DNA of 21,551 nucleotides, taken from positions 1 to 21,551 of the forward strand of contig CAJPSI010000007.1 in NCBI GenBank assembly GCA_905373275.1, given 5' to 3'. A program made the position numbers and the translations under genes. Shown one piece after another: positions 1-7,129 of this stretch (positions within the stretch are counted from its first letter, which is position 1; the number at the start of each line of letters is the position of its first letter). Under the pieces are notes generated by a model. It worked only from the letters and a program-made list of their open reading frames with translations. It was not told where the DNA came from and did no database searches. This DNA is from Candidatus Saccharibacteria bacterium UBA1103. Its GTDB lineage: Bacteria; Patescibacteriota; Saccharimonadia; Saccharimonadales; Saccharimonadaceae.

Positions 1-1
1 G

Positions 2-1543
2 TATTATCTAACGACAGCGATTCCTTACGCTAATGCGGCGCCACATATCGGTACGGCGATTGATTACTTATATGGCGATATCTTGTTGCGCTACCAGCTG
101 CTCAGGGGCAAGCAAGCAAAACTATCCATCGGGACGGATGAGCACGGCACTAAGATTGAGCAGAAGGCGGCAGCGAGCGGGCAGACGCCTCAACGGCTGG
201 TTGATCAGCTTCAGCCTGAGTTTCAGCGAATGCGTCAGGCACTTGAGCTGAATTTCGGTGCGCCGCTTAGTCAGATCGGGGCGGAGCTGGCCAAACAGGA
301 TTTTGCTACTCAGAATATTGTTAACATTCGTACCTCCGACCCGCTCCATGTCAAGCGGGTTCAGGCTATCTGGCGTCGGCTGGACCAGGCGGGAGTGATC
401 TATAAATCGACTTATCAGGGCTGGTATTGTGCCGGCTGTGAGGCTTTTGTGACTGAGAGCGAGGCTCGAGACCATGATTTTATTTGTCCTGATCACAGTA
501 AGCCATACGAAAAGCTGAGTGAAGATAATTATTACCTGGCGGTATCTAAGTTTACTGATCAGCTCAGAGAGTTCATTAAGGCGGCTGTTGTACCGGAGTT
601 TCGGGGTAAAGAGCTCCTGGAGCTACTAAAAGATGGGGCGCAGGATGTCTCTATCTCACGACCTGCCGACAAATTAAGCTGGGGAGTGGCAGTACCCGGT
701 GATCCGTCGCAAGTGATGTATGTCTGGATCGATGCTCTATCTAATTACCTAACAGTACTGGGGTATCCGGATGAGAAGTGGCATGATGACTATTGGCCGG
801 CTCAGGTCGAGATCGTTGGTAAGGATATCCTGCGCTTCCATGCGATTATCTGGCCGGCTATGCTTTTGGCACTAGGCCTGCCTTTGCCGGAGAAACTGAT
901 GGTACACGGCTTTATCAATGTCGATGGTAGCAAAATGAGCAAGTCGATTGGTAATGTGATCAGCCCGCTGGAAATTATTGACGACTATGGTGTTGACGCC
1001 TTTCGCTACTATTTTACGGCGCATGTGCCGACGTTTGAGGATGGCGACTTTAGCTGGGATAAGTTTGAGTCAGCCTATAACGGCGAGCTGGCCAACGACT
1101 TGGGTAATCTGCTGGCCAGGGTGATCGCTATGATTCGCAAGTACTTTGGTGGCAATCTAAGCTTTGTCAGCGATGATAATGAGCTAAAAGACCAGGCGGA
1201 GACCCTGCTAGGTAACTATAAGGTGGCGATGGATGGGCTTAACCTGCATGATGCTGTATTGGCTATCATGGAGTATGTCCATGAGTTAAACCAATACATT
1301 GAACGTTCGGCGCCCTGGCAGGTGGCAAAGCTGGAGGATAAGTCAGAGAGACAGGCTCGACTAGATCAAGTATTCTCGACATTGGTTAACGGGCTGCTGC
1401 TGGTCGCCAAGTATCTATCACCCTTCCTACCTGATACCGCCCAGCAGCTCCATCAGGCAGTCGGGGGTGACAGCGTGCCGGAGACTACGCCGATTATCTT
1501 CCCCAAAAAGTATCTTCACGGTGAATCGGCTAAGCATGACTAG
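2..1543 (+). CDS. metG: Methionyl-tRNA synthetase, 5' end cut by the window
   Basis: Class I aminoacyl-tRNA synthetase that charges tRNA-Met with methionine in the cytoplasm. The reading frame is open from base 2, so only the first few residues are missing; 513 residues are visible, close to the short MetG form of about 515. The N-terminus reads YYLTTAIPYANAAPHIGTA, which contains the HIGH-type ATP-binding motif (HIGT). A zinc-knuckle insertion follows with CAGC and a second half that reads CPDH, so the fourth ligand position is His rather than Cys. The KMSKS loop is exact (DGSKMSKSIGN, encoded near 925-950). The C-terminus is the anticodon-binding helical domain, with no appended Trbp111-like domain. 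The stop overlaps the start of tatD by 8 nt, indicating translational coupling. Identification is firm. Confidence 0.97.
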   Translation, partial: YYLTTAIPYANAAPHIGTAIDYLYGDILLRYQLLRGKQAKLSIGTDEHGTKIEQKAAASGQTPQRLVDQLQPEFQRMRQALELNFGAPLSQIGAELAKQDFATQNIVNIRTSDPLHVKRVQAIWRRLDQAGVIYKSTYQGWYCAGCEAFVTESEARDHDFICPDHSKPYEKLSEDNYYLAVSKFTDQLREFIKAAVVPEFRGKELLELLKDGAQDVSISRPADKLSWGVAVPGDPSQVMYVWIDALSNYLTVLGYPDEKWHDDYWPAQVEIVGKDILRFHAIIWPAMLLALGLPLPEKLMVHGFINVDGSKMSKSIGNVISPLEIIDDYGVDAFRYYFTAHVPTFEDGDFSWDKFESAYNGELANDLGNLLARVIAMIRKYFGGNLSFVSDDNELKDQAETLLGNYKVAMDGLNLHDAVLAIMEYVHELNQYIERSAPWQVAKLEDKSERQARLDQVFSTLVNGLLLVAKYLSPFLPDTAQQLHQAVGGDSVPETTPIIFPKKYLHGESAKHD

Positions 1544-2372
1544 GGCCGGATGTTCGGCGGATACGCACTGTCATATCCATAGTTCGGATTACCCACTGAG
1601 TTCGAGCGAAGTGCTGACGTCTGCTCTAGATAGTGGCGTTAGTCAGATCATTACCATGGGGTGCGACCCGGCGGATAGTGAACTGGCGGTTCGCTATGCA
1701 TTGGAGCAAGGTCGGCCCGAGGGGCTGATACTCAGAGCCGGTGTAGGGATTTATCCTCATCAGGCGGGCGACTTTCGCCCTAGCGATATTGATCGGTTGC
1801 AGACACTAATTGACACTAGTAGGCGGGTGATTGCGGCGGTGGGCGAGGTCGGGCTGGATTATTGTTATGACACCGTCCCACCTGCCAAGCAATTGGAGGC
1901 TCTCGAAGCATTGATCCAGTTGTCGCTCGACAATGCTTTGCCGCTGTCGCTTCATGTTCGATCCGGTGACTACGGCGATGCCTTTGCTGATTTTTGGGCA
2001 CTACTTAGTAATTTTCCGCATAGTGTCAGTGGAGTGGTGCATTCCTTTACCGACAGTCAAGCCAACCTCGAGCAGGTGCTTAAGCGTGACTTGAGTATCG
2101 GCGTTAACGGTATTATCACCTTTAACCGTGACCCGACCTTGGCGGAGGTGTATCGGACCGTTCCGCTTGATCGAGTGGTGCTAGAGACCGATTCACCTTA
2201 TCTGGCGCCCGTACCTTATCGGGGTAAGACGAATCAACCGAAATACATCCGACAGATTGCCGAGCGATTGGCTGAAGTGCGAGGTATGTCCCTGGCGCAA
2301 CTGACAGAAGTAGTGGCTGGTAATGTCGAACGAATATTTCATCTGTCAACTACTGATGCCGAGCTCAGCTAG
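1536..2372 (+). CDS. tatD: TatD-family metal-dependent deoxyribonuclease
   Basis: Predicted 278-residue TIM-barrel hydrolase of the TatD (YcfH/YabD) family; members are metal-dependent DNases and phosphodiesterases with quality-control or repair roles. I chose the ATG at 1536 because the product then begins MTRAGCSADTHCHIH, placing the family's N-terminal metal site (H11, H13) at the usual position; a longer frame from 1467 would add unrelated sequence inside metG. Other expected ligands are visible: E104 in GEVGLDY, H140 in LSLHVR, H169 in VVHSF and D219 in ETDSPYLAP. The C-terminus carries the typical RGKTNQPKYI segment, with Q where E is common (RNEP). The gene overlaps metG by 8 nt, and metG-tatD is a very common bacterial pair, supporting one operon. 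No separate promoter is seen. Confidence 0.95.
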   Translation: MTRAGCSADTHCHIHSSDYPLSSSEVLTSALDSGVSQIITMGCDPADSELAVRYALEQGRPEGLILRAGVGIYPHQAGDFRPSDIDRLQTLIDTSRRVIAAVGEVGLDYCYDTVPPAKQLEALEALIQLSLDNALPLSLHVRSGDYGDAFADFWALLSNFPHSVSGVVHSFTDSQANLEQVLKRDLSIGVNGIITFNRDPTLAEVYRTVPLDRVVLETDSPYLAPVPYRGKTNQPKYIRQIAERLAEVRGMSLAQLTEVVAGNVERIFHLSTTDAELS

Positions 2373-2386
2373 GGTGTTAGCTTTTA

Positions 2387-2395
2387 TGCTATACT
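2387..2395 (+). promoter_or_regulatory. Extended -10 promoter for the secreted repeat protein
   Basis: TGCTATACT matches the extended -10 consensus TGnTATAAT. It lies about 155 nt before the next start codon, so this transcript would have a long leader, unlike most genes here. A 9-bp inverted pair, GTGTTAGCT (2374-2382) and AGCTAACAC (2462-2470), brackets the promoter and early leader. Nothing else recognisable is in 2396-2538. Confidence 0.5.
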
Positions 2396-2549
2396 GGAGT
2401 AAACGGGGTTAGTGCCTGTTTTAGGTTATAAGGAGTAAAGGGGGTAGCCGGATTAAGCTATAGCTAACACATTTGACTACGACTTGAAATAAGTTTAAGA
2501 TCCGGGGTCGGATTAGGGCTCGGATTGATATCTGACTAAAGGAGGAAAA

Positions 2550-3296
2550 ATGAAAATAACATGTACGAGGAAGCGAAGCAGACTGGCGACGCTGCTACTG
2601 GCGCTAGTGTTGGTGCCGGCGATGATGCTCGGTGTAGTCTCGACACTTTCGCAGCCGGCGAAAGCGGATACCACATACCCCATTCATGTGACCAATGGTA
2701 CCGCCAAGCTTGGTGGCACCAGCGTGGTAGCTGCAGCGGCCGGTCAGACCATTCAGCTTGTGGCTGATCCTGCACCGACTGGTAAGGTGTTTGATGCCTG
2801 GACTGTATTGGAAGGTATTAATCTTAGCGATCTGGCCAGTAAGACCAGCCCGGTTACTACCTTCATCATGCCGGACAAACCGGTTAACGTTGCGGCTATG
2901 TTTAAGTCCGGTACACCGCTTCCGACCACATATAGCCTAAATACCAGCGTTAGCGGTGGTCACGGTACGATCTCGCCCAGCAAGACGAACGTTACGGCAG
3001 GTAGCATGGAGGCCGTTGTCTTCACACCGGAACCCGGCTACGAGATCGACAAAGTGACGGTCAATGGTTCGGTGGCTAATGTGACCGGTGACACCCTAAA
3101 TATAGCCATGGATAGCGACAAGACCGTAGTAGTAACCTACAGGAAGATTGCCGGCGGCGGCAACCCCGCTCAGCCGGGCAACCCCGGTACTCCGGGCAAC
3201 CCCGCTCAGCCAGGTCAACCGGCTCGACCGACTGTCAATAAGAATAAAGGCAAGTCACCTGTGCCGGCAGCACCCAACACTGCAGCCGAAGCCTAG
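2550..3296 (+). CDS. Secreted protein with two InlB-B-like repeat domains and a Pro/Gly-rich tail
   Basis: 248-residue exported protein of unknown function. Residues 1-39 are a classical signal peptide (basic n-region, hydrophobic core, AKA-D cleavage site). Two similar beta-rich modules follow, about 42-118 and 127-198; each has the glycine/threonine pattern, a G(K/Y)xxDxW/V core and ends in a 'DKxVxVxxxF/YRK' strand, resembling the divergent InlB B-repeat (Flg_new_2) family common in bacterial surface proteins. Residues 203-227 are a low-complexity linker built from GNPAQPGNPGTPG units, encoded by near-identical 12-18 bp DNA repeats around 3159-3225. The tail is basic, then ends APNTAAEA with no transmembrane helix or intact LPxTG motif. 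The ribosome site AAAGGAGG lies 5 nt from ATG. It is monocistronic between a promoter and a strong terminator. An adhesive or surface role is inference. Confidence 0.8.
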   Translation: MKITCTRKRSRLATLLLALVLVPAMMLGVVSTLSQPAKADTTYPIHVTNGTAKLGGTSVVAAAAGQTIQLVADPAPTGKVFDAWTVLEGINLSDLASKTSPVTTFIMPDKPVNVAAMFKSGTPLPTTYSLNTSVSGGHGTISPSKTNVTAGSMEAVVFTPEPGYEIDKVTVNGSVANVTGDTLNIAMDSDKTVVVTYRKIAGGGNPAQPGNPGTPGNPAQPGQPARPTVNKNKGKSPVPAAPNTAAEA

Positions 3297-3321
3297 TAGA
3301 TCGGTAAAGATCTTTAGCGTA

Positions 3322-3356
3322 AAAATAGTAGCCTCAGAAGAGGCTGCTATTTTTTT
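3322..3356 (+). terminator. Rho-independent terminator after the secreted protein gene
   Basis: An 11-bp stem, ATAGTAGCCTC (3325-3335) with GAGGCTGCTAT (3340-3350), one T-G wobble, loop AGAA, followed by a run of seven T. It lies 25-30 nt past the stop codon. Confidence 0.93.
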
Positions 3357-3421
3357 ATGGCCAAGCCCGGCCGGTTTAATCTATGAGCACCGGGCTACTT
3401 AAGCTGAGCGGCATCGGCGTA

Positions 3422-3430
3422 TGGTATAAT
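3422..3430 (+). promoter_or_regulatory. Consensus extended -10 promoter of the ABC-F gene
   Basis: TGGTATAAT is a perfect TGnTATAAT box. Transcription should start about 7 nt downstream, exactly at the ATG of a three-codon ORF (3438), so the mRNA would be leaderless for that ORF and would then have about 58 nt before the ABC-F start at 3496. Confidence 0.75.
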
Positions 3431-3437
3431 GCTAGGT

Positions 3438-3449
3438 ATGAAATTATAG
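3438..3449 (+). CDS. Leaderless mini-ORF MKL in the ABC-F leader
   Basis: ATG AAA TTA TAG encodes only Met-Lys-Leu. The ATG follows the TATAAT box by exactly 7 nt, so it should be at or within a base of the transcript's 5' end. Its stop codon lies inside the 5' arm of the inverted repeat (3446-3454) whose partner covers the ABC-F start codon. A ribosome on this mini-ORF would cover the 5' arm and free the ABC-F start. Translation of such a short ORF is inference. Confidence 0.4.
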   Translation: MKL

Positions 3450-3497
3450 AACACTCAACTAGGGGGTAATTAGTTTAATCTGTGAAAGGTGTTCTAT
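3446..3497 (+). promoter_or_regulatory. Leader hairpin that would mask the ABC-F start codon
   Basis: ATAGAACAC (3446-3454) is perfectly complementary to GTGTTCTAT (3489-3497), which contains the last base of the GAAAGG ribosome site and the AT of the ABC-F ATG. Flanking T-G pairs can extend the stem. Inside the loop is a smaller stem, AACTA (3457-3461) with TAGTT (3471-3475). The geometry fits a translation attenuator; no poly-T run follows, so transcription attenuation is less likely. Confidence 0.6.
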
Positions 3498-4920
3498 GCT
3501 TAAAATCTCTAACTTATCTTTTTCTTATGGTAGCGAGACGATACTTGATCGACTCAGCTTGAATCTACCCAGCCGGGGACTAGTAGCCATCATCGGTGAT
3601 AACGGAACGGGTAAGACGACCTTGCTGCGCTTGATCGCCGGCCAATTGACTCCGGACGACGGTTCAATACGGCTGACGGGACGGGCGGGCTATCTGCCAC
3701 AAGATCATCATAATGATACCCTGTCGGGCGGGGAGATCGTCCGAGCTAAGCTAAGGGAGCTATTTGAGGCTCACCATGATTGCTTACTGTTGGACGAGCC
3801 GACTAACAATCTGGACGCTCGAGCGAGGCAATGGCTAGTGGACGAACTACGGCGATTCGACGGTTTGGTAATAATAGTTAGTCACGATCGGCGTTTCATT
3901 GACGCTGTGGCTAGCAGCTTGGTGGTGATCAAGGCCGGCAAAGCTCAACTGTATGGAGGCAACTACGGCGACTATCAAGAGCGGATCAAACAGGCTGAAA
4001 TGGAGCAGTGGGGAGAATATACTAAGGCAAGGTTAGAGCGTAAACGCTTGAATAAACGCATGACGATGGCTCGGTCACGAACGCATAAGACAGAGAACAA
4101 GCATTTCGACAAATTGAAGTGCGAAAGTAAACGGGGCTTTAATAATGCAAAGAACGCAACGCAAAGTAGAGCCGGCAAGGAAATTCGAGCTGTCAAGACC
4201 AGGCTGGATCAGCTGTCCGGTGTCGGGAAGCCGACCGTACGTAAGGCCTATCGGGCCAACTTTACTGCTGAACAGCTGGGCGACCGCCAGATTTTAGCGG
4301 TGGACGGCTTGACTAAGAGTTACCGGAAGAGCCTATTCCGAGGGATCAGTTTTACCGTGCGAACGGGTGAGCGAGTCAGAATCATTGGCGACAATGGGGC
4401 GGGTAAGACGACCTTGCTGCGAATTATTATCGGTCAGCTGGCTCCGGACAGCGGCACTGTCAAGATAACGACCGGTGTGCGCTATGGCTACGTGGCGCAG
4501 GGTGTCTACGGACTGGACCTTGGGCGAAATCTACTCAGCCAAGCAGATGCTGAGGCCGGCGAGATCTACCAAGCTGCTTCGACGATGGATCTAAGTCCAA
4601 TTGCAGTGGCGGTGCCGCTTAACCAGCTGTCACGAGGACAACTAACTAAGATGGCGGTCTTAAAACTAATCTTGGATCGGCTTGATCTGATAATTCTTGA
4701 TGAACTGACCAACCATCTGGATATCCGAGCTAGAGAGAATATTGAGCGGGCTCTAGCAGAGTATCCCGGAGCGATCATCTACGCCACCCATGATGAGGTT
4801 TTGGCTCAGGCGCTAGGATCGGCTCTCGAGTTATATACGTCAGTATGCGCCACCCATGATGAGGTTTTGGCTCAGGCGCTAGGGGCGGACAAGCAGGTTG
4901 CTCTATCGACGTCAGGGTGA
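3496..4920 (+). CDS. ABC-F family ATPase (ribosome-associated, possible antibiotic-resistance type)
   Basis: 474-residue soluble protein with two ATP-binding cassettes and no membrane domain, the ABC-F plan of ribosomal E-site factors. NBD1: Walker A GDNGTGKTT (34-42), signature LSGGE (76-80), Walker B CLLLDEP (96-102), H-switch H130. A charged linker (about 160-265) corresponds to the P-site tRNA-interaction motif. NBD2: Walker A GDNGAGKTT (298-306), signature LSRGQ (378-382), Walker B LIILDE (398-403), H432. The second cassette reads DELTNHLD where DEPTNHLD is usual. Only about 34 residues separate Walker A and signature in NBD1, an abbreviated helical part like that of Msr/Vga/Lsa-type resistance proteins. 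The C-terminus carries a 66-bp in-frame tandem duplication. The leader suggests inducible expression. ABC-F membership is firm; a resistance role is inference. Confidence 0.93.
   Translation: MLKISNLSFSYGSETILDRLSLNLPSRGLVAIIGDNGTGKTTLLRLIAGQLTPDDGSIRLTGRAGYLPQDHHNDTLSGGEIVRAKLRELFEAHHDCLLLDEPTNNLDARARQWLVDELRRFDGLVIIVSHDRRFIDAVASSLVVIKAGKAQLYGGNYGDYQERIKQAEMEQWGEYTKARLERKRLNKRMTMARSRTHKTENKHFDKLKCESKRGFNNAKNATQSRAGKEIRAVKTRLDQLSGVGKPTVRKAYRANFTAEQLGDRQILAVDGLTKSYRKSLFRGISFTVRTGERVRIIGDNGAGKTTLLRIIIGQLAPDSGTVKITTGVRYGYVAQGVYGLDLGRNLLSQADAEAGEIYQAASTMDLSPIAVAVPLNQLSRGQLTKMAVLKLILDRLDLIILDELTNHLDIRARENIERALAEYPGAIIYATHDEVLAQALGSALELYTSVCATHDEVLAQALGADKQVALSTSG
4782..4883 (+). repeat. In-frame 66-bp tandem duplication at the 3' end of the ABC-F gene
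   Basis: A 36-bp block at 4782-4817 recurs without change at 4848-4883, with a 66-bp period and 30 bp between. Both copies encode ATHDEVLAQALG, the H-switch region that normally occurs once per cassette. Identity over 36 bp implies a recent duplication. The second copy leads into the likely original end (ADKQVALSTSG). Confidence 0.9.
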
Positions 4921-5037
4921 GGATAGCTTAGGTAGATAAAGGACGTGCGTTGCTTATATCGGTACTTGGGCGGTACAACCGACTCTAGCTCGGTCGTGCT
5001 TGGATGAGGTGAGTTATATGGTGGCTGAGTAATCTAG

Positions 5038-5046
5038 TGGTATCAT
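5038..5046 (+). promoter_or_regulatory. Extended -10 promoter abutting the cysteine desulfurase start
   Basis: TGGTATCAT is followed by 7 nt and the ATG at 5054, so transcription would begin at or beside the start codon and the mRNA would be leaderless. The preceding 4921-5037 holds no gene and no clear terminator. Confidence 0.65.
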
Positions 5047-5053
5047 AGAGGTA

Positions 5054-6205
5054 ATGGTTTATTTAGATTATGCGGCGGCTACTCCGGTGGATGAGCGAGT
5101 CCTCCGAGCGATGATGCCGTATTTTACTGATAAGTTTTATAATCCGTCGGCACCATATCTTGCGGCAACTCAAGTACGACAAGATGTTGAGCGGGCCAGG
5201 TCTGAGCTGGCTCGTTGCATTGGAGCTAGGTCGGCTGAGGTGGTGATGACTGCCGGAGCGACTGAATCGGTCAATCTGGCGCTAAATGGAGTCTCGGGCA
5301 AGGTGATAACTCTGGCGACGGAGCATCCGGCCGTGCTTAATGCGGTGCAGGCCGGAGGTGGCGTAATCTTGCCTGTTCGGTCTGATGGTCGGGTGGAGCT
5401 AAAGCAGTTGGCGGAATCAATCGATGATGAGGTTGGTCTGGTATCGGTCGGTTATGTTAATGGTGAGACCGGTGTCGTTCAGCCACTAAAAGATATTGCC
5501 ATGGTCATAGATCAAGTGAGAGCTAATCGACAAAAACGTAATGTAGCTCAGCCGATCCTGCTACATAGCGACGCCTCACAGGCGGCGGGACTACTGGATC
5601 TCAATGTAGCCAGGCTGGGGGTTGATTTGCTGACTCTTAATGCGGCTAAGTGCTACGGCCCAAAACAGGTAGGACTACTCTATGTCCGGGCGGGAATCAA
5701 GCTCAAACCTTTGATTGTCGGTGGCGGCCAAGAGATGGGGCTACGGGGCGGCACGGAAAATGTAGCCGGTATCATTGGCTTCGCTAAGGCTCTGGTGCTG
5801 GCGGAGGAGCGTCGCCACAGTGAGGTCGGGCGTTTGGGTCAGCTACGTCAGAGTCTAAAGCAGAGCCTAATGGAGCATTTGGCGGGTATTCGTTTTAACG
5901 AGAGTGACAATAATTCGCCCGCCATTCTCAATATTTCTATCGCCGGAGTGGATGGCGAGAGAGTGGTCTTCGCTCTGGATGAGCTGGGGGTGCAAGTGGC
6001 GACAGGGTCTGCTTGTGCAGCAAACAAAGGGCGTCGCAGCCACGTCTTGCTGGCTATGGGGCGAAGTGAGGCTGAGGTGGATGGGTCGCTTCGTTTGTCG
6101 CTCGGTCGACCAACGACTGAGGACGATGTAGCGCAAGCAAGCGAGCTAATCGTACGAGCCGTCAGCGAGCAGAGCAAATTTGGGGTGGTAGGATATGGGA
6201 CGTAA
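5054..6205 (+). CDS. Cysteine desulfurase (NifS/IscS family)
   Basis: 383-residue PLP-dependent class V aminotransferase-fold enzyme that removes sulfur from L-cysteine as an enzyme persulfide. The start MVYLDYAAATPVD is the typical IscS/NifS opening. PLP contacts visible: H91 (ATEHPAVL), D173 and Q176 (HSDASQAAG) and Schiff-base K199 (NAAKCYGPK). The catalytic loop is TGSACAANKGRRSH with C321, followed by the usual SLRLSLGRPTTEDD segment. Residues around K199 (AAK rather than SHK) are slightly divergent. No iscU or other Fe-S scaffold gene is in the window. The gene is overlapped by the DUF218 gene and the operon ends in mnmA, so supplying sulfur for tRNA 2-thiouridine is the simplest role (inference). 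Transcription appears leaderless. The iscS symbol is withheld because subtype cannot be fixed. Confidence 0.95.
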   Translation: MVYLDYAAATPVDERVLRAMMPYFTDKFYNPSAPYLAATQVRQDVERARSELARCIGARSAEVVMTAGATESVNLALNGVSGKVITLATEHPAVLNAVQAGGGVILPVRSDGRVELKQLAESIDDEVGLVSVGYVNGETGVVQPLKDIAMVIDQVRANRQKRNVAQPILLHSDASQAAGLLDLNVARLGVDLLTLNAAKCYGPKQVGLLYVRAGIKLKPLIVGGGQEMGLRGGTENVAGIIGFAKALVLAEERRHSEVGRLGQLRQSLKQSLMEHLAGIRFNESDNNSPAILNISIAGVDGERVVFALDELGVQVATGSACAANKGRRSHVLLAMGRSEAEVDGSLRLSLGRPTTEDDVAQASELIVRAVSEQSKFGVVGYGT

Positions 6206-6797
6206 ATTGGCGGTGCTGGCCGGATCAATTGTAGTGGTACTGGTGATAGTCGTCTGTACGATCAACCGGGTTCTGAATGAAGATGATCTGTCGGCTTGTG
6301 TCGCTCCCTCGGTATTAGACAACTGCACCACGGCGGATACCATCGTAGCGGTCAGTGGAGGTGACACCGAAGCTCGAGCGATTATGGCTATTCGGCTCTT
6401 TAAGGCGGGCTGGGCTCGACACATTATCTTTAGCGGTGCCTCAGCCGACCCTGACTCAATCTCAAACGCCGAGGCGATGCGACGGCTAGCTATTGAGGCC
6501 GGCATACCCAAGCGTCTGATTACCGTAGAGGAGAAGAGTCGAGACACCAAAGAGAATGCTGAGAATACAGTCAAGATCTTGCATGAACTGCGAGCTAAGA
6601 ATGTTATCCTGGTCAGCAGTCCATACCATCTCAAGAGAGTTAAGCTTAACTTTGAGTATGTCGATGACACGATTTACTACCGGACTATGCCGGCTAACGA
6701 CAAACTGTGGCATAGGTGGTTTTTAACCAAACGCGGTTGGGCTATCGCTATTACCGAGCTACTCGGCATCGCTAAAGTGAACGCAGAGTCAGAATGA
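6195..6797 (+). CDS. DUF218 (YdcF/SanA/ElyC-like) membrane-anchored protein
   Basis: 200 residues with one N-terminal transmembrane helix (about 5-24), then a Rossmann-like DUF218 domain. Recognisable family blocks are DTIVAVSGGD (48-57), a variant of the 'vvLGgg' strand; the EKSRDTKENA motif (113-122); and VSSPYHLKR (140-148), corresponding to 'VTs.yHmpRa' in SanA/ElyC. Such proteins are tied to envelope permeability and peptidoglycan or lipid-carrier metabolism, but their chemistry is poorly defined. It lies between, and overlaps, the cysteine desulfurase (11 nt) and mnmA (4 nt, ATGA), so it is cotranslated with a tRNA-thiolation pair with no obvious functional link. DUF218 assignment is fairly secure; function is not. 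Confidence 0.88.
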   Translation: MGRKLAVLAGSIVVVLVIVVCTINRVLNEDDLSACVAPSVLDNCTTADTIVAVSGGDTEARAIMAIRLFKAGWARHIIFSGASADPDSISNAEAMRRLAIEAGIPKRLITVEEKSRDTKENAENTVKILHELRAKNVILVSSPYHLKRVKLNFEYVDDTIYYRTMPANDKLWHRWFLTKRGWAIAITELLGIAKVNAESE

Positions 6798-7129
6798 GCC
6801 GAATCTACGTTGGTATGTCGGGCGGGGTGGACTCGTCATTAACTGCGGCCTTGCTGGTTCGACAGGGCTACGATGTGACGGGCGTCTACATGCAGAACTG
6901 GATCAATGATGTGCCCGGCATGCGTTGTCCGTGGGCTGACGACTTAGCTGATGCTAAGCGGGTGGCGGTTCACTTGGGTATCCCCTTCAAAGTATTTGAT
7001 TTTCGTCATGAATATAAGCAGCTGGTAGTTGATTATATGATCGGGGAGTATCAGGCAGGTCGGACGCCAAACCCGGATATCATGTGTAATCAGGAGGTTA
7101 AATTTGGACTATTTCGTCAGGCAGCTTAG
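6794..7129 (+). CDS. mnmA: MnmA (tRNA 2-thiouridylase), N-terminal part, frameshifted
   Basis: First 111 codons of tRNA-specific 2-thiouridylase, which adenylates and thiolates U34 of Lys, Glu and Gln tRNAs. The start is the ATG of an ATGA overlap with the upstream stop. It carries the PP-loop GMSGGVDSS (7-15), the insertion VYMQNW, and TPNPDIMCNQEVKF with catalytic C98. The frame hits TAG at 7127 just after KFGLFRQAA, where the family continues about one turn before the 'GA..IATGHYAR' block. That block is in the +1 frame immediately downstream. Dropping one base (for example g7124) gives KFGLFRQALRDGAEQIATGHY, a normal MnmA join. It is either an assembly or sequencing indel, a real disrupting mutation, or a +1 recoding event at the stop. 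Confidence 0.93.
   Translation: MSRIYVGMSGGVDSSLTAALLVRQGYDVTGVYMQNWINDVPGMRCPWADDLADAKRVAVHLGIPFKVFDFRHEYKQLVVDYMIGEYQAGRTPNPDIMCNQEVKFGLFRQAA

Noticed and set aside
1467..1535. Longer N-terminus for TatD
   Set aside because: The extra 23 residues lie inside the metG reading frame and precede the family's normal N-terminus; ATG 1536 gives the standard start.
3148..3402. Plus-strand frame overlapping the secreted protein's tail and the terminator
   Set aside because: Alternative frame of a repetitive Pro/Gly region that runs through a strong terminator hairpin.
4921..5037. RNA element or terminator between the ABC-F gene and cysteine desulfurase
   Set aside because: No stable hairpin with a T-run and no recognisable RNA motif.
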